A DNA stretch of 64,000 bases from Globisporangium splendens (taxonomy: Eukaryota; Oomycota; Peronosporomycetes; Pythiales; Pythiaceae), in assembly GCA_006386115.1 (NCBI GenBank), contig VFIW01000023.1, positions 248,001-312,000 of the forward strand, read 5' to 3'. Below are positions 49,976 through 61,170 of the stretch, piece after piece. The notes beneath the pieces were generated by a model. That model made no database searches, was not told the origin of the DNA, and saw only the letters and a program-made list of their open reading frames with translations. The position numbers and the translations under genes are program-made. Position 1 is the first letter of the stretch. Each line of letters opens with the position of its first letter.

Positions 49976-52357
49976 ATGGTGGTGCAAATGCAGATTTTGA
50001 GCATCGACTCGACGGAGATGGCGCCAAGCGTGCTGCTCTCGACCGAGACCCAGCGGTACGTGTGTTTAATTGTATGCAGTGGTGGTGTCCTTGTGCACGC
50101 CATACAGTGATGTTTGACTATCAATTGTGAAACTAGGTTCTTGTTCAATGTGGGCGATGGCACGCAGCGCATGTGCATGGAGCACCACGTGCGCCTCGCG
50201 AAGCTCAAGCACGTCTTCCTCACCGAGTTGCGACCGCACTGCGTCGGCGGGTTGCCCGGCATGATCCTCACGGTCTCGGACACGGGCAAGGACGCGCTCC
50301 AGATCTACGGACCCCCAGGCACACAACGCTACATCCACGCAACGCGCCATTTCCTATTCCGTCCAAATTTTGGGCTGCAAGCCAACGACCTTGTCTCCGC
50401 GGTGTTGGTATCGTCAGCTAAGTCGCCGCTCGCTGGCGCAAAGGACGGCCACAGTGCTAGCAAGCCACAGACTCTCACTGCGTGCTATTCAGACGACGAG
50501 ATCTCAGTGTACGCTGTCGTGACGAGCCGTGCAAATGCCGGTATCAAACGCAAGGTTCCCGAGAGTTCGTCGTTGCCCTCAACAGCAGACGACAATGGCG
50601 CGTCTGCGTCTACTGCGTCGAACGACTGCGTGAGCTACATCGTCGAGACAGCACCCCAGCGTGGCAAGTTCCTCGTCGAGAAGGCAATCGCGCTCGGGGT
50701 GCCTAAGGGCAAATTCTTTGGGCAATTGCACCACGGGAAGGACGTGACGCTGTCCGATGGCCGCGTCGTGAAATCGTCCGAGTGCGTGTCGCCAACTCTC
50801 CCGGGCTCTGGGTGTGCGGTCATCGCGTGCCCATCGATCGCGTACGTTGAAGAGCTCGTCAAGGCGACCGAGTTTACGCGGTATCAGGTGCCGTCAGCAG
50901 CCTTGGGCGACGCAGCGAAGAAGATGCCTGAGGTCCAACTGGCTGCGCTGTACCATTTCGCGCCTTCCGACGTGCTGCATCATCCAAAGTACGTCGAGTG
51001 GGTGCATGCCTTTGGAGACGACGTCGACCACATTGTGCTCAGCCACGACGCGTGTCCGCGGAAGACCGTGTACCGCGCGTCGGCCAAGCTGCAGGCGCAA
51101 TTGCAGACCGTGTTCCCACGCGCATTCCCGTCGAGCAGCTACGAACTTGGCGACGCTGAGACGCCGATGTCGCGGAACGTGACGATGGCGTTTTCTCCCA
51201 AGAAGCCCGTGATCGTGGGCGAGAGCATGCTCAAGTACACACTCGTGCCGACGGCTCGACGCGGGTTTGATGCCAAGACGTGCTTTCCCCACCTCAATAT
51301 GGACGACATCCGCGCATCGACAGCAGCAGCACAGGAGAAACTGCAGCGTCAAGACGTTGCAGAAGGCGATAATGAAGATGCGGCGACTTCACCGAATGTG
51401 CAGGGTCGGATCACGTTCCTGGGGACCGGGTGCGCGATTCCATCCAAGTACCGCAACGTCACAGGCATGTACCTGGAGATCGAACGAAATGCGGCGACGG
51501 CAGTCAGTGAGGAGACCAAAGCGTGGGATGGCATGATGCTCGATTGTGGCGAAGGCAGCTTTGGCCAATTGTACCGGTACGCAAACGGCGACATGGTGCG
51601 TGTCCACGCTTTGGTGAACAATCTGAAGTGCATCTGGATCTCGCACAACCACGCCGATCACCATCTCGGCCTGCTGCGTATGTTGAGCGAACGGAGCGAC
51701 GCGACGGCACCGCTGATGATCCTGGGGCCGACGCCCGTCGAGTACTGGCTCAAGGAGTACGCTGGGATCGACTCGAGCATCGCCGGTAAATACACGTTTG
51801 TGGACAACTACTGCTTCAACTCGCTCGACCCACGATTTGAGGAGGCGGTCGCGATCTCCAAACCCACGCGCGCATGGCTCCGCGACGCACTGCAGATCAC
51901 GGAACTCGAGTGCGTCCCGGTCAAGCACGCGTTCCTGTCGTACGCGCTCGTGGTGACGTTCGCCGACTCGCTCAAGATCGCGTTCTCGGGGGACTGCCGT
52001 CCGAGCCAAGAACTCGCGGCGAAGGCGCGCGACGCGTTCCTGCTGATCCACGAGGCCACGTTCGAGGACGCGATGGCGCAGGAAGCCAAGAGCAAGGACC
52101 ACTCGACGACGGTCGAGGCGATCGACGTCGGCCGCAATGCGAACGCCAAGCACATCATCCTGACGCATTTCAGCCAGCGGTACCCGAAGATGCCCGTGCT
52201 CGAGCAGCAAGAGGGCGGCAAGACGGCCGACGTGCTCACGGCGATCGACATGCTCTCGCTGCGCTTCCAGGAGCTCCACCAGCCACACTTGATGGAGATT
52301 TGCACGGATCTCATGGCACGCGACGACAAGGAAGACGAAAACGACGAGTCCACATAA
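49976..52357 (+). CDS. ELAC2: tRNase Z, long form (ELAC2 type), two exons
   Basis: Exons 49976-50055 and 50137-52357 with an 81-nt GT-AG intron give about 766 residues, right for the long two-lobed form. The enzyme cuts the 3' trailer from precursor tRNAs. The N-terminal lobe keeps the fold but lost the metal ligands (FLFNVGDGTQRM, TELRPHCVGGLPGM). The C-terminal lobe is catalytic: LLDCGEGSFGQLYR, ISHNHADHHLG (the HxHxDH zinc motif), FSGDCRPS, HEATFED and the HFSQRYPK end. ATG 49976 gives a short N-terminus before the conserved first strand. The last ~15 residues are acidic. All catalytic residues I can identify are present. Confidence 0.95.
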
Positions 52358-52450
52358 GAGAGACAGTTTGGAGGACGCATTGTGGTTGCTGTGTGTTTTC
52401 TTCTACTTTATACATACACGATACGTGAATTTAGCAAAATTGCGTCTTAC

Positions 52451-55400
52451 TCAAGAGGACGACGCGACCGACGCGGAGGACGAGACGAGGAGACTAGGAT
52501 ACGGAAAGCTAATAGACAGGTAGGAAGGCTCGTATGGCGCTTCCTTCTCTTCTCCTTCTTCTGGTCCAACCATTGCTGCTGCTGGGGATGATGGTGTAGT
52601 TGATGCAGAGGCGGACACGGTGCGGACGTGCTGGTCGTAGATCTGCTGGAACCGCTGACGTGCCGTGAGCGCATTGGCCTCGAGCTTCTGCATCGCGAGC
52701 AGCTCGTGGATCTTGGCGCGGTAGCTGCCGTGCAACTGGCGGAGTTGGAGCACGATCTGCTTCTTCTGGCGCCGCTTGAGCTGCTTGCGCTTGAGGAACT
52801 CGCTCGAGAGCGACTTCTTCCAGTTCATGCGTGGTGCGAACGCTGTCGTAGAAGTCGCTGCTGCTGCGACACAAAAACTACTTTTCTTGTCCTTCTTGAG
52901 GGGGTTCGTCGAGGAGCACGCGCAGTCGTACTGCTGGTAAATGCGCGCCTTGTCCTCGTCAAAGCTGCGCTTCAAGCGCTCGTTTTGCGCGGCGAATTGA
53001 AGCAGCAACGTGGTCTGTTCGTTCAGCAGGAAGTCGTCGGTGACAGCGAGCACAGACGCGTCGTCGGCACTGGATGGCGAGTACGCAGTGACGTGCTTCA
53101 CGGTGGCACGTGGACAATCAGGGACATACTGGAAGAGCGCCGCCGACAGCAACGAGCCGCCATCGCTCACCAGAGCCGTCGTCACGAACGTTGGCTCGTT
53201 AGCCTCCAGTTCATCCAACTCGTCGTCTTCGTCAACTTCGCCGTCTTCCATGTCCACATCATCGGTGTCGCCTCGTGCTTGACTCGAGGTTTCTTCGTCC
53301 ACAGTCTGGTGGTTGTCAGCGTCGACACTGGCTGCTGCCTTATCGGCACGAACGCTGGACTCCAGCGAATCATCCTTGTTTAATGAAGACGCCAGCTCAC
53401 TCTTGCTGCCTTGAGGTTGTCCTTCTTTCTTGGACTTCTTGACGGTGGACTCCGTCGACATCGTCAAAGAGGTAGCACTGGGCTCGGCGTCGATGGTGGG
53501 GAACAGCATCTTCGTGCGCGATTTGGCTTTAGAGGAGCGATTGTTGCCGTTTTTCTTGCTGTCATCGTCCTCAGCGATTTGGTCGAGACGCTGGTTGGTG
53601 GATCGGTCTTGGCCATCAACTTCCTTGATGATCCGATTCGACGACGCAGCTTTCGGTGGAGGGGTCCATTCGAGGTCCTTCAGCACGAGCAACTGCTTCT
53701 CGCGCTGCGTCAACTTGGATGGCTCTGGGGTATTCGGGTTGGACGTTCCCGACGAGAGCGATGAGATCGAGACCACGGGCGACGCGACGTCCATGCTTGA
53801 CAACCTGGCGATAGTGTTCGTCCCGCTTGGTTTCGTCTGGCGCTTTGGTGTGGTCACGATGAGCGGCATTGGACTCGCGTCTTGCTGCTTGGAGCCAACT
53901 GGCAGAGAAGACTCGCTGAGTGAAACAATGGAGCTTCTTGACGTCGTCGTCGTATCCTTGACCTCCTTTCTCACCGAGATCGCGCTGTTCGAGCTTCTCC
54001 GTTTGTCACTGGTTTTCGCAGAGTTCACACTCTGCTTTTCTTTCTTCACACCATCAACTTCTGCTTTTGGTTTGACCTTGTTCTTTGGTTCCTTGGTTTT
54101 CACTGAGTTCGACGACGACGAGGGTGACGACGACGATGAGGGTGACGGCGACGCTGATCTGGAGGTTTCTTTGTCATCCCCAGAGTTGGATTTCGCGTTC
54201 TTCTGGTGGTGTTGCTTGTCGCTTGGTGCCACGTCAAACTCTTCTTCGTCGCTCTCGCTTTCGCTGCTCGACGATGACGAGCTGCTGCTGTCGGCACCGC
54301 CAAGGTCTCTCAACACATTCTTTAGACCTCGCTTGACGCGCGCATGCTCGATGATCTGCTGATTGCGACACAGGAAAGCCTTGAGACTGCGCACCAGCAG
54401 CTGGTCCTGGTTCGCGGCGACGATCATCCAGTCTTCCTTCTCGGTGGCTGGCAACGGGAGCACCGCAAGGAGTCCGCTCGTGTTCACGCGCGTGAGATCC
54501 GAGAATTGCGCCTGGAAGCTCAACGATGGGTCCTGGAAGAACCGCTCGTACCCCTCGACGTATTCCAACGGCGTCGCCATCCCCAATGCAGCTTGCGGCT
54601 TGTGGAAGAACACGCTGCCGTCACTGCACATGCCCACCGTGAATGGTGACGTCTCACGACCCGCGACTTGGCTTACGGTTCGCATGTGGCGCATGCCGGT
54701 GCCGCCGACGAGATCTTCTGCACCTGGAGTAGCTCCTCGTCGTCGGCTGTTGCGTGGCCGCATGAGTGATGCCGTGATGCGAGCGTTGTTCTTAGTCACC
54801 GCAGCAGCATCTTGCTGTGCCTGTTGCTCCTTCGTCGACAACGGGAGATCGAGCTCCATGCGGCTCGCTGAACGCAGGTCAATCAGCGCCAGCGACTCGG
54901 AGCCGCCGTACGCGTACTCACCGTACACAGCGGTTGTGTCGACCGTGTTCTTGACGTCGACATGCGACACTTTGTGCAGTGTGAGCGACGCAAAGTCGTC
55001 TTCATGAGCCTCTTCCTCGAGCGTCCAGATGCGGATGTTCTGGTGCTCCGACTTGGAGATGATCTGGTTCGCCACGGACGGGTGGAAGCTCAGATACTCG
55101 AGCGAGATGCCGTTCGCCGTCTTGTCGAAGATGCACTCCCAACTCCACTCACTGGTGTTTGGGCGCTGGAAGAAGCGCCACAGGTGCAGGTTCTTGATGC
55201 CGAGGCCACAGAGCAAGTGGTACTCGGTCTTCTTGATCGAGGACCGGAAAATGCTCTTGACAGCGCCAAAGCCCTTGAGCTTGGCGTCCGAGTACGTGTG
55301 CGAGACTGCGTGCGCGGTGGCGGCCCCAAAGCCGTCGTGCTCGTCATCGCTGTCGTCTGTGTCCTTGCTGAAGCTCGTTTTCTGCGTCAGATCCGAGGAC

Positions 55401-56585
55401 GGGAACTTGATGCTGTCGACTTCAAAGGCGCGGATGTCGGTCGAACCACGGTAGACGCCGGCAAAGATGAACTTGCCGTCGTCAGGGATTGCCACGCGCA
55501 CCATGAGCTGCGTGTACATCCCGCGTGCCGTGATGTGGTCGAGCAGCACGCCGCCACGGAAGCGGAACGAGTCCTTGGTCAGCGGGTAGAGGTAGATCTA
55601 ATCGCATGACAAACACGCACAATCAAGTAAGTTTCCATGCTCTTGGTGACAGCAAATAAAAAGAGAAAAGACGTACCATGCCATTGGAGAATCCGACCAC
55701 GAGGAACTGCCCATTTGGTGCGACAGCGATGGACGAGACCGTCGAGGACACGGAGAAGCGGTACTCGAGGCCGACGGGACGCAACGACGCGGTTGACGAT
55801 GCCGTACTGGCTGTGGAGAAGGGCGATTCGACTTCGCGCACGATGCGCGTGTTGCCCAATGTGATCGCATCGAAGGACACTTCGCACTCGTCGCTCGAGT
55901 ACCCGCTCTCCGACGACGAGTCCTCAGACGATGACGACTCGGATGACGCCGCGGTCACGGGACCAATCGCTGCCGCCACCAGCTCAGCTCGATTATGTGA
56001 TGATGAAGCTCTAGTTGTGTTTTTGTCGGGTGTTGGAGTGAAGTCCAGCTTTCGCTGTGGCGCTTCGCTAATCGTTGTGTCTCGTTCTGATGGACTCTCT
56101 GGTTGCTTATTCGAGATGTCGGTCAGCGCCTTCTTCGCTTTCTTCTCGGTAATGCTTTCAGAAGAAGAAGACGACGCCGATGCTGCTCCTTGCGCGGCTG
56201 CTTTCATCTTCATCTTGAGCTTGATCCGCTGCAGCTGCTGCTGCGGCGTCAATCGCGGCATGGCCATCGAGGAGGATGACGCCGACGAAACGCTCTTGAA
56301 TTTCTTCTTGCTGCTGCCGCTGTTGGTGTTTTCATGATTACTGATACTATTACTGGTGGACGTTTTGTCATTTGTTGCGAGCAGCAGTTCGCAGTCGAGC
56401 TTGCGCTTCTGCTTCTTCTTGTGCTGTCCGCCGCTGAGCGTGCGCTGCATGTGTTCTTTGGACGCGAGCGCATGCGGCACGGGCGACACGAACGACGGCG
56501 TCGGGAACGCCTTGGCGGCATGCTTGGCGCTCGCACTGGGCGTCGCCACGCTACTGCTAGTGCTGATACTGCTGGGGGCGCTCAT
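52451..56585 (-). CDS. Large WD40-like / coiled-coil protein of unknown function, two exons
   Basis: Exons 55677-56585 and 52451-55597 (79-nt GT-AG intron) give about 1,351 residues. N-terminal ~220 residues are Ser/Lys/Gln-rich and disordered. Then comes a WD40-like region: YRFSVSSTVSSIAVAPNGQFLVVGFSNGM, RVAIPDDGKFIFAGVYRG, SLEYLSFHPSVANQIISKSEHQNIRIW. A very long low-complexity middle of Ser, Lys and acidic runs follows, then a basic coiled-coil end (FLKRKQLKRRQKKQIVLQLRQ, ALTARQRFQQIYDQH). The composition suggests a nuclear scaffold, by inference only. The intron falls inside a WD repeat and keeps phase, which supports the join. No frameshift. Confidence 0.75.
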
Positions 56586-57373
56586 GGGGAGCTAGGTGGC
56601 GAGCGTGTAAATAATGCAGTCGCTGCGCGCGCACACTTCTTCCCCCTCGCTTGGAGCACTTCGTTCGCTTTGGCGCGCAAATTTTTGAATTGGCGCCAAA
56701 AGGTTCAGTGTGACTTGTCGCTCCATGGCATCACGTCCCATTGCGAATACCATCTATCGAAAAGCAATGATAAATAGACAGACTCAATGATAGCATTTGA
56801 ATGTTGTCGCCTATAATTGATTCGGTGTCATCTATAAATGCCTATGTTGCATCGAATCTTGAAATGGAGGAACTCGCGCGGGAACAGAATGGTTGGCGTT
56901 CAAAGAGACCTACCCGCACTGCAATGGCAGCGCGCCAACCCGTTTTCACATGGGTCAAACCCGACCCATATTTCAAAACCCATGGGTCGATGAGCCTGAT
57001 TTTTGTTGAAGGGGAGACTACTGTTGAAGTGATATACGGAACGATGAATCTTCGGATTTAAGCGAGAGCGTTTGTCAAGAAGATCGGCTTTTGCCAAGTG
57101 GGACAAGACGAGCCAGGAATGACCTGGAATTGTGGATGATAATGGGTCATGACGACGACCCGCAGTGGCAACAGATCAATGAAGAGGATTGCACCAATGT
57201 GTCGCTGTGAATATGTTAGTGTATTGAACTAGGACAGAGCAGCTATGCTTTTATCGTCGTAGGATCTACTTCCGGCTGCAACGCACACAAGCAAACACAT
57301 GCAACCCATCCACCCCATTCTTTCCTTCCCGCTTCTTCGAGAACGTCGAAAGGGATCTCTCTCTTTATTCCAT
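56586..57373. other. Intergenic region upstream of the WD40-like gene
   Basis: About 790 bp between the WD40-like start and the MDH stop. A frame at 56801-57061 is short with no recognisable features. It should contain the WD40-gene promoter and the MDH 3' end. Confidence 0.4.
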
Positions 57374-58369
57374 TTACTTGTTGGCGAACGCGATACCCTT
57401 GTTGATCTGCTTCTCAAGGTCGACGATCATCTCGTCAAAGTTCTTCTGCTCGACGGTCGAGAGCTCACCGAAGTGGTGCACCTGCTCCACACCGCTTGGT
57501 CCGAGCGTCACAGGCGTCGAGAAGAATGGAACCTTGGTCACGTCGTTCTGCACGTACGAGCACTCGACAACGTCCTTGGCGCCGTTCATCGCGTCCAACA
57601 GGCGGAGCGTGAAGCGCGCACCGGCGTACGCCATCGACAGCGTGGCAGAACCCGCACCGTCCTTGGCCTTCACCACTTCATCACCGCCGAACTGGATGCG
57701 GTGGGTCAACGCCGCGATCTGTTCATCCGTGAACTTGGCACCCTTCAGCTGCGAGAGCACTGGGAGAATGGTCGTACCGGCGTGGCCACCGATGACCTTC
57801 ACGTTCGTGGTGCGTGGGTCCCAGCCCTGGCTTTCCGCGACGAAGTTGTTGGCACGCACAACGTCCAACGTGGTCACACCGAAGAGGCGCTTTGGGTCGT
57901 ACACACCGTGCTTCTTGAACGTCTCCGCCACGATTGGCACCGTCGAGTTCACTGGGTTCGCAATGATCAAGAGCATGGCTTCTGGGCACGCCTTGGCGGC
58001 CGCCGCAGCGAGCGACTGCACAATGCCGGCGTTCGTGTTGAACAAGTCGTCACGGGTCATGCCTGGCTTGCGTGGCACACCAGCTGGGATCACAACGATG
58101 TCCGAGCCCTTCAACGCCTCGTGCGCGTTGTCCATCCCCGTGTGGCCCGTCACCTTGGCGCGGGTGTTGATGTGGCCGATATCGGCGGCGACACCAGGGG
58201 TGTTGACCACGTCGAACAAGCTCAAGTGCGAGATGTGGTCGCTGTCCTTGAGCAAGAGCGACAGCGGCTGGCCGATGCCACCAGCGGCACCGAGCACGGC
58301 GACCTTCTTGCCAGCAGCGGCGGTGCTGAACGCGCGGCCGACAGTAGCGATGGCGGTACGGGAGAACAT
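57374..58369 (-). CDS. MDH2: Malate dehydrogenase, mitochondrial
   Basis: 331 residues, no intron. Residues 1-18 ([19 protein letters not shown]) look like a mitochondrial presequence. The NAD-binding GxxGxxG appears as [10 protein letters not shown]; next come the substrate loop with [13 protein letters not shown], the [10 protein letters not shown] segment and the catalytic His in [11 protein letters not shown]. It interconverts malate and oxaloacetate in the citric-acid cycle. The sequence is of the mitochondrial/bacterial NAD type. ATG 58369 opens the presequence. Strong codon bias, as expected for a highly expressed gene, creates long mirror frames on the other strand. Complete. Confidence 0.97.
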   Translation of the reverse strand: MFSRTAIATVGRAFSTAAAGKKVAVLGAAGGIGQPLSLLLKDSDHISHLSLFDVVNTPGVAADIGHINTRAKVTGHTGMDNAHEALKGSDIVVIPAGVPRKPGMTRDDLFNTNAGIVQSLAAAAAKACPEAMLLIIANPVNSTVPIVAETFKKHGVYDPKRLFGVTTLDVVRANNFVAESQGWDPRTTNVKVIGGHAGTTILPVLSQLKGAKFTDEQIAALTHRIQFGGDEVVKAKDGAGSATLSMAYAGARFTLRLLDAMNGAKDVVECSYVQNDVTKVPFFSTPVTLGPSGVEQVHHFGELSTVEQKNFDEMIVDLEKQINKGIAFANK

Positions 58370-58754
58370 CTTGTTGAAAGTAGCGAGGCGAAGAGCTTAC
58401 GAGGCGTCGAATTCCCAAATGAGCGAGCGAATGCTGACCGCAGAAAATCGGGGAGGGCACGTGCCAGATGCGTGCCTTCGTGCGACCTACACACCTTCAT
58501 CTTGCAACGTGTGTTTGTTGCGTTCACCTTCGAGCAACTTTGCGATTTTGGTTGTGTCAACAGGGGTGACCCACCGTCGTCAGCGCGTCAACTATTCCGG
58601 TTCACGCGCAAATCTAAAGAGCTGCGTAGGAGTGATGCTCAAGTGTTGAACTGAGCTCTTCCAGTTCGACAGCCACATTGCACCTCATACGAGTGCTTTG
58701 CTGAAGGTGTGCGCTTCGTTCGTTACGCTTAGGTGCTGCGTTCTTCTAATTGCT

Positions 58755-60108
58755 TCAGGCCACGACCGCCACATCCTCAGATCGAACCATGAGCCCGCAC
58801 TGCGGTGGGCAACTGAAGTAGGAAACGCCCTTGATCGTGCCGTCGTTCTTGCCAAGTGGCTCATTCAGACACACTCCAATGAAGTCACCCTTGGCGTAGT
58901 GAACGGGACCTCTAAATCTGACTACCTGTGGTGCGCAATAAACCAACCAAACAACAACAGCGGTGAGTTTGTAACATCGAATTCGTGGCCACTCCTTGTC
59001 ATGCAGAAGAGGCAGACGTACTCCAGGATGTTTGCCGAACACGCGCACATGAGTGTTCAGCTCAACCCCATTCGATTCAGCTTGGGCATCTGCGAAAATA
59101 GGTTCTGGCTTTGATTCCTCTGACGTTGTTGCACGACAGCAAAACAACCAAGGGTGTGAGCGCGAGAAAGGGCAGAATATTCACCCCAGTTGCAGCATGA
59201 CTTACTTTCCGACTGTTCTTCTGAGTTTTGTGTATCCGATGCTCTTCCTGTTTGCTTTGCTTCAACAGCTGAGGAAGCTTTCTCACGCGAACTCATGGAA
59301 AAGTTATTCTTGCCGTTCGCCTGGAAAAGCGTGTCGTGATCACCCATTTCATCTTCGTCCGAACTGACACTTGAAAAATCCGAGCTCAAGTCTTCTCCAA
59401 GCGAACTCTCAAAGAAGCTGCTCATCGACTCCAAATCCTTCTCTAAGTCACTTCTGCAATCCACAACAAAGTGAATAACGAGTGCCGCTGTTAGCAAGAA
59501 CCAGATTAGCGAAAACATCAATCGTAACAATGTGAGCGCACGTACAAGTCCATTCCCATCCCCATCATCGTGAAGCTCTCAAGCATCATCTCCTCCGCGC
59601 TGTGGAAGAAAGGCGAATGCCCAAAGCCACCTCTGCCCGGCACTCGTCGGCGGCTGTTATTCCCTCGGCCACCTCGACGTGGTGCGCGAACCTGGGGACT
59701 TTTCGCATTTGCCTTTGTTGGCATCTTCTTCTCTGGTTTGCTTCGCCTATGGAGCGCTTGTGCGCCGCCAAACATCACCTGGAACATCATGAGCATGTCC
59801 TCATGCGACAGATCCATCATCTCATCGAGCATATCGTCGTCCTCATCCAGCAGATCCCCATCATCGCTGTCCATGAATCCGGTAAATGACGACCCCTTGG
59901 ATTTCCCAGCAGCACAGCGGCTATGGTGGTCGCAGATGCGCTTGTACGCTGCAGAGAGCCGCTGGAACGTCTCGGTCGCGGACGGATCCGAGTTCTTGTC
60001 CGGGTGGAACTGCAGCGCGAGCTTGCGGTACGCTTGGCGCACTTGATCCGACATCGCGTCGCTGGACACGCCCAGGATCCCGAACGCCTGCTGGATCGCG
60101 AGCCGCAT
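58755..60108 (-). CDS. Predicted J-domain (DnaJ) / CAP-Gly fusion protein, four exons
   Basis: Exons 59546-60108, 59206-59453, 59022-59119 and 58755-58925, with introns of 92, 86 and 96 nt. All are GT-AG (donors GTACGT, GTAAGT, GTACGT) and every join keeps phase. Product 359 residues. The J-domain is at ~5-65 with the HPD triad at 35-37 (ALQFHPDKN). An acidic stretch follows (DEDDDMLDEMMDLSHED), then an Arg/Gly-rich patch (RRGGRGNNSRRRVPGRGG) and a Ser/Asp/Glu-rich linker. The C-terminal CAP-Gly domain spans ~293-355 with the hallmark GKNDG at 328-332 and YFSCPPQCGLMVRSEDV. Known roles: J-domains stimulate Hsp70; CAP-Gly domains bind microtubule/EB C-terminal EEY tails. Fusion would place an Hsp70 cochaperone on microtubules. 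Alternative: two adjacent genes, since unspliced exon 1 stops 8 codons past the donor. Confidence 0.7.
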
Positions 60109-61170
60109 TCTCGTCTGCAGTGGGAGGGTATGCAGCGCGCTCAGCACAGCAAAGCCCAACGAGATGCGATGGAAAGATTTTGGAGGCAAGGGAACGAAAC
60201 GACGTGGTGCATGAGATGGCAGTAGATCCTGGCAGTAGCCAATTTACTCAGCTTGATCTCATTGGCTGAAATGCTTCCCTGACAGCGCCACTTGGTTGGT
60301 CACAAAATCTGAAGTGCAAAATCCCTGATTCACTTGCTGTGAAGGAACAATTGGACAAAAGGATCATTTTCCCACCAATCATATCTGTCATTCTCACCAA
60401 TCATGTTGCTTCAACTTGGTCTCGACAATACGGCCAATGTTGGCGACCCAAATTGAAGCAACAGCGTGTTGCACGACAAAATTATCCACAGGTGAACGAG
60501 TTGCACCCTACACTGTACGTGTGCACAAGCCAGCTAGCTCCTCGCATCCCTCCACGCATGCGTTTGCCCACTGCAAGCGAGCGCTCCGCCATTTGCCATC
60601 GGTCTTCCTGAGGATGGCGTCGACCGAAATAGCCCAGGCGCTCGTCCAGATCCAATCGCGTGCTTTGCTTTTTCCGCATGATTTCGTCATCCCACAGCTT
60701 TTCACTTCCTCTCGATCAAGTGGTATCTGTCCAAGGTGATGCAGGAATCGATCTCTCTGTCGGAACTGCTGGTAACGACGCAAACTCAGAAACGGAACAT
60801 CAAATCTGGGGTCATCAACGGGATGGGGAAGGACCGACTGGTGATTTTCGATGAACAAATGGAAAATTGAACTTGACGATTTGCTGGCAGCAGCTTGGAG
60901 TCTTGTCGATATATCACATGACCAAATTGATGCACCTTCCCCATGATAGCGCAATATTCACACCCTCAATAGCTCTGGTCGCATCGGCGGGACGCATGGC
61001 AATCCAGGCACACTTTTGCATGGCAAAGACTGGAAAAGCAGCAGGTGTCCCTGTTCACCATCGTTGGCGCGCAATCGACCCACTCACGTCCCAATTTGCT
61101 TGCTCGTGCGCGTATCGCAGTGGAGTCGATCGTTCTGTTGTTGCTTTCCTGACTAGGAGTGTGTTCACTG
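60109..61170. other. Divergent intergenic region with possible gene remnant
   Basis: About 1.06 kb between the J-domain/CAP-Gly start and the second ABC transporter. Plus-strand sequence around 60614-60870 reads protein-like in alternating frames (ATG 60614, MASTEIAQALVQIQ..., later ESISLSELLVTTQ and DRLVIFDEQMEN), suggesting a broken fragment of an unknown or mobile gene. Otherwise it holds the two promoters. Low confidence. Confidence 0.35.

Noticed and set aside
56801..57061. 86-codon frame as a small gene
   Set aside because: No recognisable feature, unremarkable composition, located in a promoter-sized gap.
57299..58654. Long plus-strand frames antisense to malate dehydrogenase (about 450 codons)
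   Set aside because: Mirror of strong codon bias in a clearly recognised gene; composition rich in Arg/His/Val with no domain.
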